Assembly (NCBI GenBank): GCA_028015205.1
Contig: CM051514.1
Location: forward strand, 23,700,150 to 23,764,149
Length of the DNA: 64,000 nt
Source of the DNA: Mytilisepta virgata
Lineage: Eukaryota; Mollusca; Bivalvia; Mytilida; Mytilidae
Direction of reading: 5' to 3'
In this document: positions 1 through 11,989 of the stretch, in pieces
How the letters are laid out: every line of letters begins with the position of its first letter
Position numbering within the stretch: position 1 is the stretch's first letter
Translations under genes and position numbers: made by a program
Notes under the pieces: model-generated
Told to the model about the DNA's origin: nothing
What the model saw: the letters and a program-made list of their open reading frames with translations, nothing else
Databases searched by the model: none

Positions 1-77
1 ACCAATAAAAACTGGCCACCGTGAAATAGCCAAATGTGCTGAAAACGGCATAAAACCCCAACTAAACTAAACAAACA
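1..77 (+). mobile_element. 3' end of a tRNA-derived V-SINE-like element, cut by the window edge
   Basis: The first 77 bases match the tail of the complete SINE copies at 22141, 44812 and 47214: an ACCAATAAAAACTGGCC block, then GAAATAGCCAAATGTGCTG, then an (AAAC)n-like tail. The tRNA-like head and central domain would lie upstream of the window. Non-coding. Confidence 0.85.
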
Positions 78-130
78 GGACATTTTTTTTCTAGGTTTAC
101 ATAGCAAATTGTTTCATTAACATGTTCAGA

Positions 131-229
131 TACATATGCCTCATCACACCATGGTGTAATTGTTACATATGCCTCATCACACCTTGGTGTAATTGTTACA
201 AATGCCTCATCACACCTTGGTGTAATTCC
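131..229. repeat. 33-bp minisatellite, three copies
   Basis: Three head-to-tail copies of a 33-bp unit begin near 136, 169 and 202. Each carries GCCTCATCACACC followed by a TGGTGTAATT stretch, so each has a small ACACC/GGTGT dyad. Open frames here only reflect repetition. Confidence 0.85.
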
Positions 230-1125
230 ACTGTAGATACACCATACTTCTGTTTAATAAAGAATGACAATAAGAAAAGGAAGGAAAGGGGGAGACGTGT
301 ATTTGTGTCAGATTCTTTTTTTTTTTTTTTACAGTAGATGGAAATGGATAATGTTGGTTTGGTCTGGAACCTGTCCAATCCGTCTGTCTTTGTGATGTTT
401 TCCCCTATTTGTTTAATGTTGGAATTAACCACAAAATAAAATAATGGTCTACCATTTAATATTTTGTTAGTTATAGTAGTAGTCCTAGATTTAAGTTAAA
501 TGTACACAACTATCTGCTAATAAATTAACACTTATTTCCTTTTTTGAAATTTACAAACATTGTCATTCCTGCAAGCTTATGAAAATAGTATAGTCATAAA
601 GTTGTCCAGTCAAAGTTGACTTCCTTTAAGATGTTTAATACAAAAATCTCACTAATGGAATGCGTAATATTTTATGAATATTACAATGTTAAGTTCAAAG
701 GATAACGGGTATGCATCTATGAGACAAACAAACATACTCCAAGAAGTTTCCCTGCAACTCGTTAATTGTTCCCTTTTGTGCACTTTTAGTAGTCATATCT
801 CTTAAGGTAGTGTGTCAAAATGTGAGTTGATAAATTTTTTGCAGTAGTCCATGATTTGATTTTAACAGTTTTATGCAGTAGCAGTTTAAGTGCATGCGTT
901 TACACAAAATTTAGAAAATCTTTTTTACTTTTAAGATAATGAAAGAAGGGATATGGTTGATTGATTCTTGATACAAAATCTCTGTCTATATGACAAAAAT
1001 TCCAAGCAAAGAAACTGGACTTTTATTGGTGTTCTTCATCTTTCAATCAAAATAAGGCCATCAATGTGAAGAAGTTTTCTTATCCCACTGCACCTTTCAG
1101 AAGTCTTCGAGGGACATTTTTTTGC
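230..1125. other. No gene recognised; AT-rich
   Basis: Contains a T-run near 316-330 and otherwise unremarkable AT-rich sequence. No frame resembles a known protein and no strong inverted or tandem repeat was seen. Confidence 0.5.
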
Positions 1126-1128
1126 TAA

Positions 1129-1453
1129 GGCCTGCCTTAAAAATATGTTCGTTTCCCCTTTCCAACTTAAGCTAGGTAGGTAGGTAAATTTTATTTTATC
1201 AAGCAGGTTTCAGAAGCCATGCTTTTACCACATTTGGAAGAATCGTGACTTAAAATTTCTAATTAACGATAACTCACAGAATATTCCGAAAAGAATTTCA
1301 CTAAATACAAAACCTAAATGTCTAAATTGGACACAAAAAATTTCCGAAACGGTAAATCATAAAAAAATGTTTCATGAAACAGGCTGTAAAATTTTGTCAG
1401 TAGTGGCAAATTCGGTGAGTTGGTCACAAAGGGGAAATAAACAATATTTTGAT
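1129..1453. mobile_element. Decayed PIF/Harbinger-like MITE with GGTAGG tract
   Basis: The left end is TAA followed by GGCC (1126-1132), then ATATGTTCGTTTCCCC. An inverted partner, GGGGAAATAAACAATATT, lies near 1433-1450. An internal GGTAGGTAGG tract occurs near 1175-1187. The better preserved sister at 5984-6447 ends in GGCC plus TAA, whereas the right terminus here has decayed. No transposase frame. Family assignment rests on the TAA target duplication and GGCC ends of sister copies. Confidence 0.55.
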
Positions 1454-2083
1454 GTACAGAAATTCATTAGTTAAACATAATGATTAATTGGAGGTTATTA
1501 TATTATGGCGGATGGCAGTGGATGAATCAAAACTACAAAATAAAAAATGGAAATGGTGAAATTTATAATGTGTTCAGATGTTTTCTGGTGAGTTACTGCA
1601 ATACTGAAACATTACAAACCACTGAATCTGGTGTCCTCACAACCTTGATTTTTTGTTAAAACACAAACAGTGCATTGATGCTCAATCTGCCAACAAAAAT
1701 AAATGTATTCCCATAATCACCCATATTCATTAATCTTATTTACCTAATATCTTTGTCAGAATTGTATAGGTTTTCAACCAAAACCACCCAATATGGACAC
1801 CATATTGCAGCCAGCCAGCTATAATCCTTTGATAGGCAAATTAGGACCCTATTTAGCAATACAGACCAAATATACAAGTTGGTAGAATAGCAACTAAATT
1901 ATAAAGCCAAATAGAAATATATTTGTATTTTACGTTTCCCTTCAAACCCAAATTTTTGTTGCCTATCCTAAACTTTATGATATTTTTCTACAAGCACCAT
2001 TAAAATCCAGAAAGTTAGCAAAGAAGAAAAAAGACCTACCTACCCTAATTTTTATAAGTATGAAACCTTAAGCATAATTTTTC
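1454..2083. other. No gene recognised; small MITE-like remnant
   Basis: The only notable motif is CCTACCTACCCTAATTTTTA near 2035-2056. In reverse complement it resembles the GGTAGG-containing interior of the MITE at 13216-13442. The rest is plain AT-rich sequence. Confidence 0.4.
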
Positions 2084-4681
2084 AGCTCACCTGACCCGAA
2101 GGTCCGTCGTCCGTCGTAAACTTTTTAAAAAATCTTCTCCTCTGAAACTGCTGGGCCAATATGAACCAAGCTTGGTCTGAATCATCACCAGGGTACCCAG
2201 TTTCAAAATTGTAGGACCAAACAACATGGCCGCTGTTACTATATATAGAACATAGTGGTAAATTGCTGTTTTTGGTTAATAACTCAAAAACCAGTACAGA
2301 TATCGAAAATCTGACATGGGGTAAAAATGATCAACATGGCAAGATCTACCTACCCTGCAATTTTCAAGTTAATTGGAATACCCATCTTGGAGTTATTGCC
2401 CTTTTTTTGGTGAAATTTTCAAATTTTTTATACATTTTGTCTTATATTTTGAAAAGTATTAGAGATAGAGGTTACGTTTTATTGCAAAAATGTTCAGCAT
2501 GTCAAGATCCACATACCCTCTATTTTGTTGTAAATCAGAATACCCGTCTTGGAGTTATTGCCCTTTCTTTGTCAAATTTTCAACATTTTAATATATTTTG
2601 CCTTATATTTCATTATTTATAAGAGATAGAAGTTAAGTTTAAATTGCAATTATGTTCAGCATGTCAAGATCTACATATCCTCGAATTTGTACGATGACCC
2701 CACCTGCCAACCAACATGGCCGACATGGCTAAAAATAGAACATAGGGGTAAAGTGCAGTTTTTGTCTTATATCTCAAAAACTAAAGCAATTAGAGCAAAA
2801 CTAACTGGTGTAAAAATGTTCATCAGGTCAAGATCTACCTGTCATGAAATTTTCAGACGAATCGGTCATACTTTTGTGGGGTTATTGCCCCTGAATTGTT
2901 AATTTTAAGGAAATTTTGCAGTTTTAAGTTACTATCTTGAATATTATTATAGATAAAGACAAATTGTAAACAAAAAAAATGTTCAACAAAGCAAGATCTA
3001 CAAATAAGTCAACATGACCAAAGTCATTGATTGACCCCTTATAGGAGTTTTTGCCCTTTAAAGATGGCATCCAGCGTAAACTTTTCTTTAAAGATCTCTT
3101 CCTCTCAAACCACTGGGCCAATTGAGACCAAACTTTGGTGGAATGGTCCTTGGGTGGCCTCCTTCAAAAATTATGTCTGGCATCCCCAACTTCCAACCGA
3201 GATGGCTGCTGTTACTAAAAATAGAAAAAGGGGGGGGGTGACTTTCAAAAATCTTCTTATATGAAACTACAAGTCCAGTTGGAACCAAAGTTGGCAGTAA
3301 GGCCAACTAAAATTAATAAGTAGATTTTCATCCAACTTTTTGAAAAAAATGGGGCGGGTGGGAGGATTTTATTTTCTATTTTTTATTTCATATGAAACTA
3401 TTTTGTAAGGTGTTATTAATATGTAAATGTTATAAAATGGCTTATACCGCTTACTACTCTAAGAATCACGAAAACCATGTTGAATTGTTACAGGAAGTTA
3501 TCAAAAAACGAAATTATTGACACGGATACCGGTAACGGAGATGAACAAAATCCGGAAATCGTAAATTTTAGAAAATAAAAAAAAATCGGGGCGGCACGAT
3601 TTTCGAGGGGCGGGCGGGGATGAAAATCTATCAATTAATTTTAATTGGCCTAATAGTTCTTAGGAGGTTCTCTTTCAGAAATATGTCCAATGACCTGGAC
3701 TGTTAACCAAGATGGTTGCCACAGCCGAGTTAGTTTAACATAGGGCCCTATGGGAAAATTCATTGAAAAATCTTCTTGTCTTTAACCACTTGACCAATTG
3801 GAACCAGACTTGGCAGCAGTGGTCCTTAGATGGTCCTCTTACAGAGGTGTGTCCGATAACCCGGACTGTCAACCAAGATGGCCGCCACCACCGAACTTAG
3901 TTTAACATAGGGCCCTATAGGAAAATTCATTGAAAAATCTTCTTGTCTGAAACCACTTGACATATTGGAGCAGGACTTGGTAGCATTGGTCCTTAGGAGG
4001 TCCCTTTTCAGAAATGTGTCTGATTTTGTGGACTGTGAACCAAGATGGCCGCCACAGCAGAACTTAGTTTAACATAGGACCCTGTGGGAAATTCACTCAA
4101 AAATCTTCTTGTCTGAAACCACTAAGCCAATTAGAATTAGACTTGGAAGCAATGGTCCTTAGATGGTCCTCTTTCAGAATTTTGTGTGATGACCCAGACT
4201 GTCAACCAAGATGGCCGCCACACCTGAACTTAGTTTAACAATGTTTAACATAGGGCCCTATGGAAAAATTCATTGAAAAATCTTCTTGTCTGAAACCACT
4301 TGACATATTGGAGCCAGACTTGGCAGCATTGGTCCTTAGGAGGTCCTCTTTCAGAAATATGTCCGATCACCCGGATTGTCAACGACACCAAACTTTGTTA
4401 AATATTGGACCCTATAGGAAAATTCATTTAAAAATCTTCTTGTCTGAAACCACTTAGCCAGTTGGAACAAGACTTAGCAGAAATGGTCCTTAGATGGTTC
4501 TCTTTTAGAAATGTATCCGTTGACCTGGACTAAAACAAGATGACTGCCACAGCTAAAATTAGTTTAACATAGAATCCTATAGAAAAACAAGCCAAATTGA
4601 CTGCAACACTTAAATTTTTAGGTCTGCTCAAGGTGAAAAGTTAAATCCAGGTGAGTGATACAGGCTCTTGAGAGCCTCTAG
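2084..4681 (+). mobile_element. Helitron-like non-autonomous element with tandem repeats (copy 1)
   Basis: It begins at AGCTCACCTGACCC (2084) with the right arm of the 5' hairpin deleted, then a GTCCGTCGTCCGTCG tract. The interior has 'CTCCTCTGAAACTGCTGGGCC'-type blocks and then about 166-bp monomers containing AAGATGGCCGCCAC (for example near 3880, 4045 and 4210). It ends with the hairpin AGGCTC-TTGA-GAGCCT (4662-4677) followed directly by CTAG (4678-4681) and T. A 350-bp MITE is nested at 3301-3650. The copy at 41905-43881 is closely similar over most of its length. The hairpin-CTAG-T end is typical of Helitrons; the 5' end is not a canonical TC. No Rep/helicase frame. Confidence 0.65.
3301..3650. 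mobile_element. PIF/Harbinger-like MITE nested in Helitron-like copy 1
   Basis: A 350-bp insert starts GGCCAACTAAAATTAAT and ends in its approximate inverse (ATTAATTTTAATTGGCC), giving about 35-bp imperfect TIRs that also contain AGATTTTCATCC. It is flanked by TAA on both sides (3298-3300, 3651-3653). The paralogous copy at 42681-42690 reads AGTAATAGTT with one TAA, a natural empty site. The interior is G/C-patchy (GGGGCGGG) and non-coding. A 3-bp TAA duplication fits PIF/Harbinger; the superfamily is inferred. Confidence 0.8.
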
Positions 4682-5980
4682 TTTTATTTAACCTAATTGG
4701 CATTTGTAGATTGAATGGACAAGTAGGTGGTTTAGTAATCCTGAAACTCTATTAATACTAAAAGGGTTAGGAAAGGATATGGTTGAAAAAAAATCCTTCC
4801 AACCATTTGACAAAAGTAAATTTAAAGGAACAGTGATTTTGTTTCTGTTTTGTTAGTTTTCCAAATAAATTTTGCCAAAATTCTGAAAATTCAATTAAAT
4901 TGTATTTGGGAAAAAGTAAAATCACTTAACAATCACTTTTCACCTAAATGTGATGTAACCTGACAAATAAAAATCATAACATTTATTGAAAATATTGATT
5001 CTTTTTGTGATACATGCATTTTTTATGTTTTTAGATGAAATGTCATATCTCACATGAATACACCTACCATCAAGTAATTACTCAAGGTAAGATATACGAA
5101 AATATCTACGAGGGGTCATTCAGGGTTTAAATGTAGATAAAATTATATGTTGTGATTCACCGTGATAGACAAATATAAAACAAATCTAAAGCCGTTCATT
5201 ATAAAATGTTTATTTGATTGTTACGTGTTTTGAAAATAATTTGTTTTTGCGTGCAGACGTGGAAAAGTTATATAATAGCAACATTTCTTAGAAAAAAATT
5301 AAAGTTCAATAATGGATTTTTTTACATGAGCACATTAATTTATCTTGAATTACAATTGTTGTTTAACATTAGAAGTATCAATGCACAATAAATTCTGAAT
5401 CCCAGGGTGATTATTTGTAAAAGAATTTTGGTGTCTCTGTGGCAATGTCCTTGCAATTACCATGAAAAATATACCCTTCTCGGAAAAGACATAAACAAAA
5501 AGCATACTGGCCCTCTTGAACTAGATACTGTAAATTATAAAAACTAAGGATGAGTTGGGCATGTGAAAATTTGAGAAGGATTTTACAGAATATGGAAAAT
5601 AAAACAAAGTTTTAATAATCACTTACCTCAATATTATAATCATAATGATTTATAAGTTATTGTATCGAGAAATTGTGATACTTTTCTAGACAATAGCAAA
5701 AATTATTGCCCTGTTCCAAATAGCTAGACCATCTAAAATATGTCCTTTTTACTCCAACAGACGGTCAAAATTGTAGGGAGTAACCTTTCAAATCATTCTG
5801 CATTTACAGTAATGTATTTTATATACAACTATCTTAAGGTCAGGTATGGGCCACTGCAAAATGATCGTTCTCGCGTGAATCATGCAGACAGTAGGACAGA
5901 GCATTAACTATAATCTTAACCTGGACTTAATGACAAACTTTCTGTTTTAATCAAGTGAATATTTAAAAGCTATTGATTAC
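4682..5980. other. No gene recognised
   Basis: AT-rich sequence without a convincing frame. A block at about 5831-5866 (containing ATGGGCCACTGCAAAATGAT) recurs at about 7281-7318, so it is a dispersed or locally duplicated repeat. Confidence 0.4.
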
Positions 5981-5983
5981 TAA

Positions 5984-6447
5984 GGCCATTCTTAAAAATA
6001 TGTTTGTTTCGCCTTTCCAATTCTAGACTGATAGTTCTGGGTAGGTAGGTAGGTAAAAAATTTTTTTCGATTTGACAAGAATGATTCCGGCAGACAGTCA
6101 AAATGATTGTCTACCCAGTAACTTTGTTTATTGTGTCATTATCTGTGCTATTGTAAACATTGAATTTATATCAATAAAAACCTCAACTGAAGCACACACA
6201 TGCTTCAAACTCTGAAGCCATGCTTATTTTAAATATTCGGAACACTAGGAACTGTAGATTTTGATTCACGATAACTCACAGCATGTTTCTGAAGTTTTAT
6301 AATAATTACGAAATGTCGGAATAGGACACGAAATATTTATCGGAAATAAAAAATTCAAGGAGCACTGAGGCTGTAAAATTTTTTCAGTTGTGGCAATTTC
6401 AGCAGATCGATTGCAAAGGGGAAACAAACAATATTTAAATTTAGGCC
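5984..6447. mobile_element. PIF/Harbinger-like MITE with GGTAGG tract
   Basis: Bounded by GGCC at both ends and TAA on both sides (5981-5983, 6448-6450). The TIRs include ATATGTTTGTTTCGCCTTT on the left and AAAGGGGAAACAAACAATAT on the right. A GGTAGGTAGGTAGG tract lies near 6042-6055. About 464 bp, non-coding. Sister to 1129-1453. Confidence 0.75.
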
Positions 6448-6450
6448 TAA

Positions 6451-8194
6451 TATGAAACACTATCCAATCATAAGAACTACTAGCATTGATGATAACATAC
6501 TATCAAATCTGCTTCAGACAGAAGTTTACAATCTTAACTTGTAAACTTAATTCTTGCTATACTGGAACATTACACAAATTTTAAGAAACTTAATTGCTCT
6601 TATTTGAAGAACATTGAACCAGTCACCATTTTCAAAGACTTTAGCTACATACATTTTTAGTTTATGTATGATAGACAACTAAAATTTAGTATTTAATAAT
6701 ATACCATTGTTTCTGGATAACATTTTGCTGGCTTCAGTTTGGAGTCCAGCTGTCTCCTTGACATAATCTGTGTTTGGGGGTCATTTTTGTGTTTTCACTC
6801 AAATCACAAATTTACACGCTACTCAGTGGTCACATCCTAACTATAGCATAAATCTTGCATATTTTTCTGGCTTAAAGCTCTGACAAGTTTATGCTGGTAG
6901 TTTAGCAGCTCAGCTCTTCCTGGGTTTCTATGCTATCATACCTTTGGCTCCTTATCTGAGTCACAGTTAAGATGCTTATCTTACTGCATGGGAATCAGGA
7001 GAGCTGAGCATGCATGCTAATGTGTCTTGTAGTAGCTTTCGCTAGAACAGACACTGGACACTAACCAGCCGTTATGATTAGTTTGAAGTTATATTTGCAA
7101 GCATACCACAGTTTGCCTACATGTACACTACTTTTATTTGTTTTAAAAAATTTGGAAGATGTGACCATGCACTGTACATTGCTGAGACAGCCATATGCCA
7201 AATATTTTTTTTTTGTAAATATTATTTTGTTTTATTTAGTTTTGTAATAAATTTCTAACTAGCTTGTCTTTTGTAAAAACTATTCTTAAGTGGGGAATGG
7301 GCCACTGCAAAATGATCATTGCATTTCAAGTACTCTGGTCTTTCCAAAATTGTATAAGAATAAAAAAAATAGAACTATGTCATCACTATTCCAGGCATAC
7401 TTAAATATGACTCTAATCAGGCTTCATTTCTAGAAGCAGCTATTGTAATACACTAATAGCATGATAGGTCATGCCGACATTTTATCATATTTTTATATTC
7501 GTCGAATCCTATTACGATATAATGCTGTTAAGTCCCTCATAAATCTTGTATTGATTTTTTTCAAAACTTATTATTAAATAGACGATGGTAACATATTGCC
7601 TTTTCGTGTTCTGATTTTGCCACGATATTGATGTGCCTGATCTGTTATTGAACATACTTTTATTTTAGGCCTAGAAGTTGTAAATTGGGATATGCATTGT
7701 AAATCTTTGCTAAATAATTTGAAAACATTTATTTGTAATGCATATGACGAAAAATTTTTTTGTCCCCTCATAAGTTAAGTGGAAATATTGTATGATGAAA
7801 TGTCATTTGGTACAAACATTACCGCAGGGAGAGTACTGTTTATTTAATATATATGTAAATAGGAAAGGCTAACTTAAGTGCAGTATTCCAGAGAGAAAAA
7901 AGGTAGATATTGAATCCAAAATGGAATCAAATTGTGAAAATTTCCACATTTAACTAATTGTTTTTTTTTTAATGAGGAATTTTATATATATATATATCAT
8001 TGTCTAGCATTATCAAATAGCTGTATTACCATTCAAAATTCATGTAATTTGCATTTTGAGTGAAATTGTGGTAAATTAAACATTCTAATATAAAAAAAAA
8101 TATTTATTGAAAAAGTGTTAGTGTATTAATATTCTATAGCGTCATTATGAAATGCTGTCTGACCAAATCCAGTCGGTCAGACAAAAATTTGGAG
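6451..8194. other. No gene recognised; AT-rich, short TA repeat
   Basis: Holds the second copy of the ATGGGCCACTGCAAAATGAT block (about 7281-7318) and a short (TA)n tract near 7983-7997. I see no coding frame that resembles a protein family. Confidence 0.4.
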
Positions 8195-8300
8195 ATTCTT
8201 TAGTTGAACATATAGGAGCACAATGCCAAATTTGGGTTTTGGTCTGACAATCCGTAAAACAATTTCGTAAGAACTGTTATAGAGGGAGCAAATTGTATAT
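8195..8300. repeat. Dispersed repeat, copy also at 28757-28840
   Basis: The block TTTAGTTGAACAT ... AATGCCAAATTTGGGTTT ... GTAAAACAATTT is shared in the same orientation with 28757-28840 at moderate divergence. I do not recognise the family. It may belong to a larger element together with the neighbouring block at 8443-8735. Confidence 0.6.
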
Positions 8301-8442
8301 AATACAATACATTCATAGTAATCCTTTGTTAATTTATATTGATCATTGTCATGTTGCTTAGTTTCTTCTGTTAAATTTTCTAACATCAGACTGATCCCTT
8401 TTGAACTGAGTTTTACTGTGCTTATCATTGTGTGTTTGTTTA

Positions 8443-8735
8443 TTCCACATTGGCTAGAGGTACAGGGGGAGGGTTGAGATCTCACAAAACATGTTTAACC
8501 CTGCCATATTTTTGCGCCTGTTCCAAGTCAGGAACCTCAAGTCTTGTGTGTTTTTTTAATTTTGGCTTCCATTTTGCTGAACTTGTATACATTATTGTTT
8601 AGGGGCCCGCTGAAGCCTGCCTCCGGGTGCAGGATTTTCTCGCTGCATTGAAGACCAATTGGTGGCCTTGGGCTGTTTCCTGCTCTTTGGTCTGGTTGTT
8701 GTGTCTTTGACACATTCCCTATTTCCATTCTCTAT
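8443..8735 (-). repeat. Dispersed bivalve-type repeat, inverted relative to 29587-29902
   Basis: The reverse complement of this block matches 29587-29902, sharing GAGATCTCAACCCTCC, GACTTGGGACAGG, CAGCTGGCCCCTAAAC-like and TGTGTCAAAGACAC-like stretches. I recall near-identical blocks in mussel genomes, sometimes mistranslated as protein. Both copies are broken by indels, so it is non-coding here. Confidence 0.65.
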
Positions 8736-8921
8736 TGTATTCCTATATTTAAAAAAAAGGATTATAATGAATTTTTCAGTGATTGATATGTCTTCATTTA
8801 CAGCATTCTTGCACTAATGGATTGTATGCCTTTTCTGTAAATTCGGAAATTATAACTTTTGCGATTCAATAATCGACTATAATGTGATGATTTATTAATG
8901 GAATTTGTTGGAATTTGATAA

Positions 8922-9151
8922 GGCCAAAACAAAATATGATATATGTCAGTTTAAGGTTACATTGTGACAAAAAATAGGGTAGGTAGGTAGGCAAAATCAT
9001 TTTATTTTGAAAAATTATTTTACATAGACCCCTATGGGAAAAAATGGTCAGCGGATGTTTTATTAGGAAATAATTATATCCGCGACATTTTTGTCCTAAA
9101 ATGTGTTAGAGTAGGTAGGGTAACCTTAAACACATATATTTTTTTTTGGCC
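8922..9151. mobile_element. PIF/Harbinger-like MITE, short subfamily
   Basis: A 230-bp element flanked by TAA (8919-8921 and 9152-9154). The ends are GGCCAAAACAAAATATG and its approximate inverse CATATATTTTTTTTTGGCC, and the inverted match continues through TTTAAGGTTAC. It contains GGTAGGTAGG on both flanks and an internal ACCCCTATGGGAAAA. It shares layout and about 36-bp TIRs with 13216-13442. Confidence 0.8.
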
Positions 9152-9386
9152 TAAGATAACAAAATTTAAAATGCATGGCTTCTTGCAATCTTCACATTGT
9201 AACATTTTGCATCAATTTATGAATTTACTGTTATTTATGTAAATGTGAAATTGTATCCTATGGCCTTTAGGAGGATAAAGGAGTAAATTTCAAATCTAAA
9301 ATCACTTTAGGTGGTGTGATATTCCAGCTGCCGTCAAGTTTTATATGTCATTTGAGATATAGGAAAACCGTAATGTAGGAGTTTTT

Positions 9387-10615
9387 AGCTCACATGTCCA
9401 AGGACATGTGAGCTTTTGTCATCTGTCGTAAACTTTTTCAAAGATCTTCTCCTCTGAAACCACTGAACCAATTACAGCCATACTTAGTCTGAATGATCCT
9501 TAGGGTATCTAGAATAAAGTTTGTTTTTTTTCTTGTCCGTCGAGAAACATGGCTGCCACGGCTAAAAATAGAACATATGGCTAAACTGCAGATTTTGGCT
9601 TACATCTCAAAAACCAAAGCATTTAGAGCAAAACTGACATGGGGTAAAAAATATGTCTGATTGCCCCGACCTCCGACCAAGATGGCAACCACAGCCGAAC
9701 TTAGTTTAACATAGGACTCTATGGGAAATTCATTTAATAATCTTTTTGTCTGAAACTACTGAGCCAATTGTAACCAAACTTACCAGCAATGGTCCTTAGA
9801 TGGTCCTCTTTCAGAATTGTGTCCGATGATCTGGATGATCAATCAAGATGGCCGCACAGCCAAACTTAGTTAAACATAGGACCCTATGGGAAATTCGTTT
9901 AAAAATCTTCTTGTCTGAAACTACTGAGCCAATTGCAACCAAATTAATAGCAGCAATGGTCCAGAGGTGGTCCTCTTTCAGTATTGTGTCCGATGAACTG
10001 GAGGATCAACCAAGATGGCCACCAAACAAACTTAGTTCAATATGGCACCCTATGGGAAATTCATTTAAAAATTGTTTTATCTGAAACTACTGAGCAAATT
10101 GCAACCAGACTTAGCAGCAATGGTCCATTGATGGTCCTCTTTCCAAATTGTGTCCGATGAACCGGACGATCAACCAAGATTGCCGCCACAGCCAAACTTA
10201 AACTAACATAGGACCCTATGGGAAATTCATTTAAAAATCTTCTTGTCTGAAACTTCTGAGCCAATTACAACCAAATTTAGCAGCAATGGTCCTTAGATGG
10301 TCCTCTTTCCGAAATATGTCCAATGAACCAGATGATCAACCAAGATGGCCGCCACAGCCGAACTTAATCTAACATAGGACCCCATGGGAAATTCATTTAA
10401 AAATCTTCTTCTCTGAAACTACTGAGCCAATGGCAACCAAACTTAGCAGCAATTGTCCTTAGATGGTCCTCTTTCAGAATTGTGTCCGATGAACCGAAGA
10501 TCAACCAAGATGGCCGCCGAACATAGTTTAACATTGGACCCTATGGGAAAATTCATTAAAAAATCTTCTTGTCTGAAACTAATGAGCCAGTTGGAACCGG
10601 ACTTGACAGCAATGC
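9387..10615 (+). mobile_element. Helitron-like element with perfect 5' hairpin, 3' end missing (copy 2)
   Basis: It starts with AGCTCACATGTCC (9387-9399), loop AA, then GGACATGTGAGCT (9402-9414), a perfect 13-bp stem. The leader is followed by about 160-166-bp monomers with CAAGATGGCCGCCACAGCC and ACATAGGACCCTATGGGAAA blocks (for example near 9680, 9850, 10015, 10175, 10340 and 10505). It fades near 10615 with no AGGCTC/GAGCCT-CTAG end, so it is 3'-truncated. Frames across the monomers are not conserved as protein. Confidence 0.65.
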
Positions 10616-11989
10616 AAAATCCCAGAAAAAAACCAGCAGTTCCAGTAATGCGTGAAATCTGATGATAAAACTTTGTATTGGTCAATGTAAGTGATGATAT
10701 TAACTGAGTTTGAACATAACTTTGTCTTAGAAGTTTTTGTGACAGTAATTTCATTCTGTCAAGAAAGTCAATGTACAAATCACATGCATGACAGTAACAA
10801 ATGAATTGTGGAATGTAAATGCTGTAAGCTGACGAAGTTGGTACCTGGTATGTTACTAGTATAAAAGGGAAAGTTCACAATTTGAAAGTTAAAATCATCA
10901 CGTTTGTCAAAAAGTTGTAAATTTAGTTACCCTTTGTCTTTGTATAATTATAAATCTAGATATGAGGCTGAAGTGGATGTGTCGGTGGTCCCTTTGATAT
11001 CAATTTGATTGGGGTAAATAAGATATGTAGATAATCATTAAAGTTATGATCATTAAGGAATACATGTAGTACTCTATTAAATGGAAACTGATAAAAAATA
11101 AGAAAAATTGGTTTAACTTTATTGATTTGAATACACAAAATTAATTCATATTTGTCCCAGATGTTGATGTATAATTGTGAATTATTGCTGTCAAGACAAG
11201 ATGTCACAGTCACTTTTCTAAAATTCTCGGAGCGAAGACATTGTAAAATTATATAATTAATTTAATTCTTTATTTATTTTAACGAGGATTACCAACAGCC
11301 AATGGCTTCAAGCAGTTCTCCTCCAAATTATATAATGTAGGTCAGTGTAACAATGTTGAATACAAATATATCATGCTGTTGTATCAGTTTTGTGCTTATT
11401 TCAAAGTTGATGTTCATGGCTTTATTTGTCTAAAAACAATCTTTATGCAAATATTTCCATATGAGACATACTATCTTAACATAGTTTTCAGTGAACTTGG
11501 AAAATTTCGTTAATACTTTTTAAGAAGATTATTTGCTAGACTCGTCATTATTTGTAATTCCAAATTTTTTTCCCTGTCAGATTTTCCTTTTAAGAAAAGG
11601 TTTATACATATTTAATAAATTTTGAATAATATATTTTTAGTTGGGGATGGGTTATTGATTTTTAAGTCCATTGTTTCTGAGGTATCTAAGATAATTTTGT
11701 AGGATTTTATACACTCCAGGAAATTTCGTACTGTTTTGATATAGAGAGAATCGTTTTCACTTCAGGTATGTTATTGTCCACTTTTCAGTCTACAAGATGT
11801 CAATTTATTGTGGATTAAATTAAGTAGGTATTTATTCCTTAGAAATTATTGTCTTGACTTGCATTTTAGACTGACAATTTCACAAAACTGAATGATTTTC
11901 TTTTGATCAGAGATTTATATTTTCATCATTTGTAAAACTGATTTTAAGTTTTTAAAGAAAATGTGCACTTGAAAATTTATTTATAAACA
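10616..11989. other. No gene recognised
   Basis: AT-rich sequence. I see no tandem repeat, long inverted repeat or recognisable protein. Confidence 0.4.

Noticed and set aside
8537..8728. 63-codon frame resembling recurrent mussel 'protein' text
   Set aside because: It lies in a dispersed repeat, and the second copy (29587-29902) does not keep the frame.
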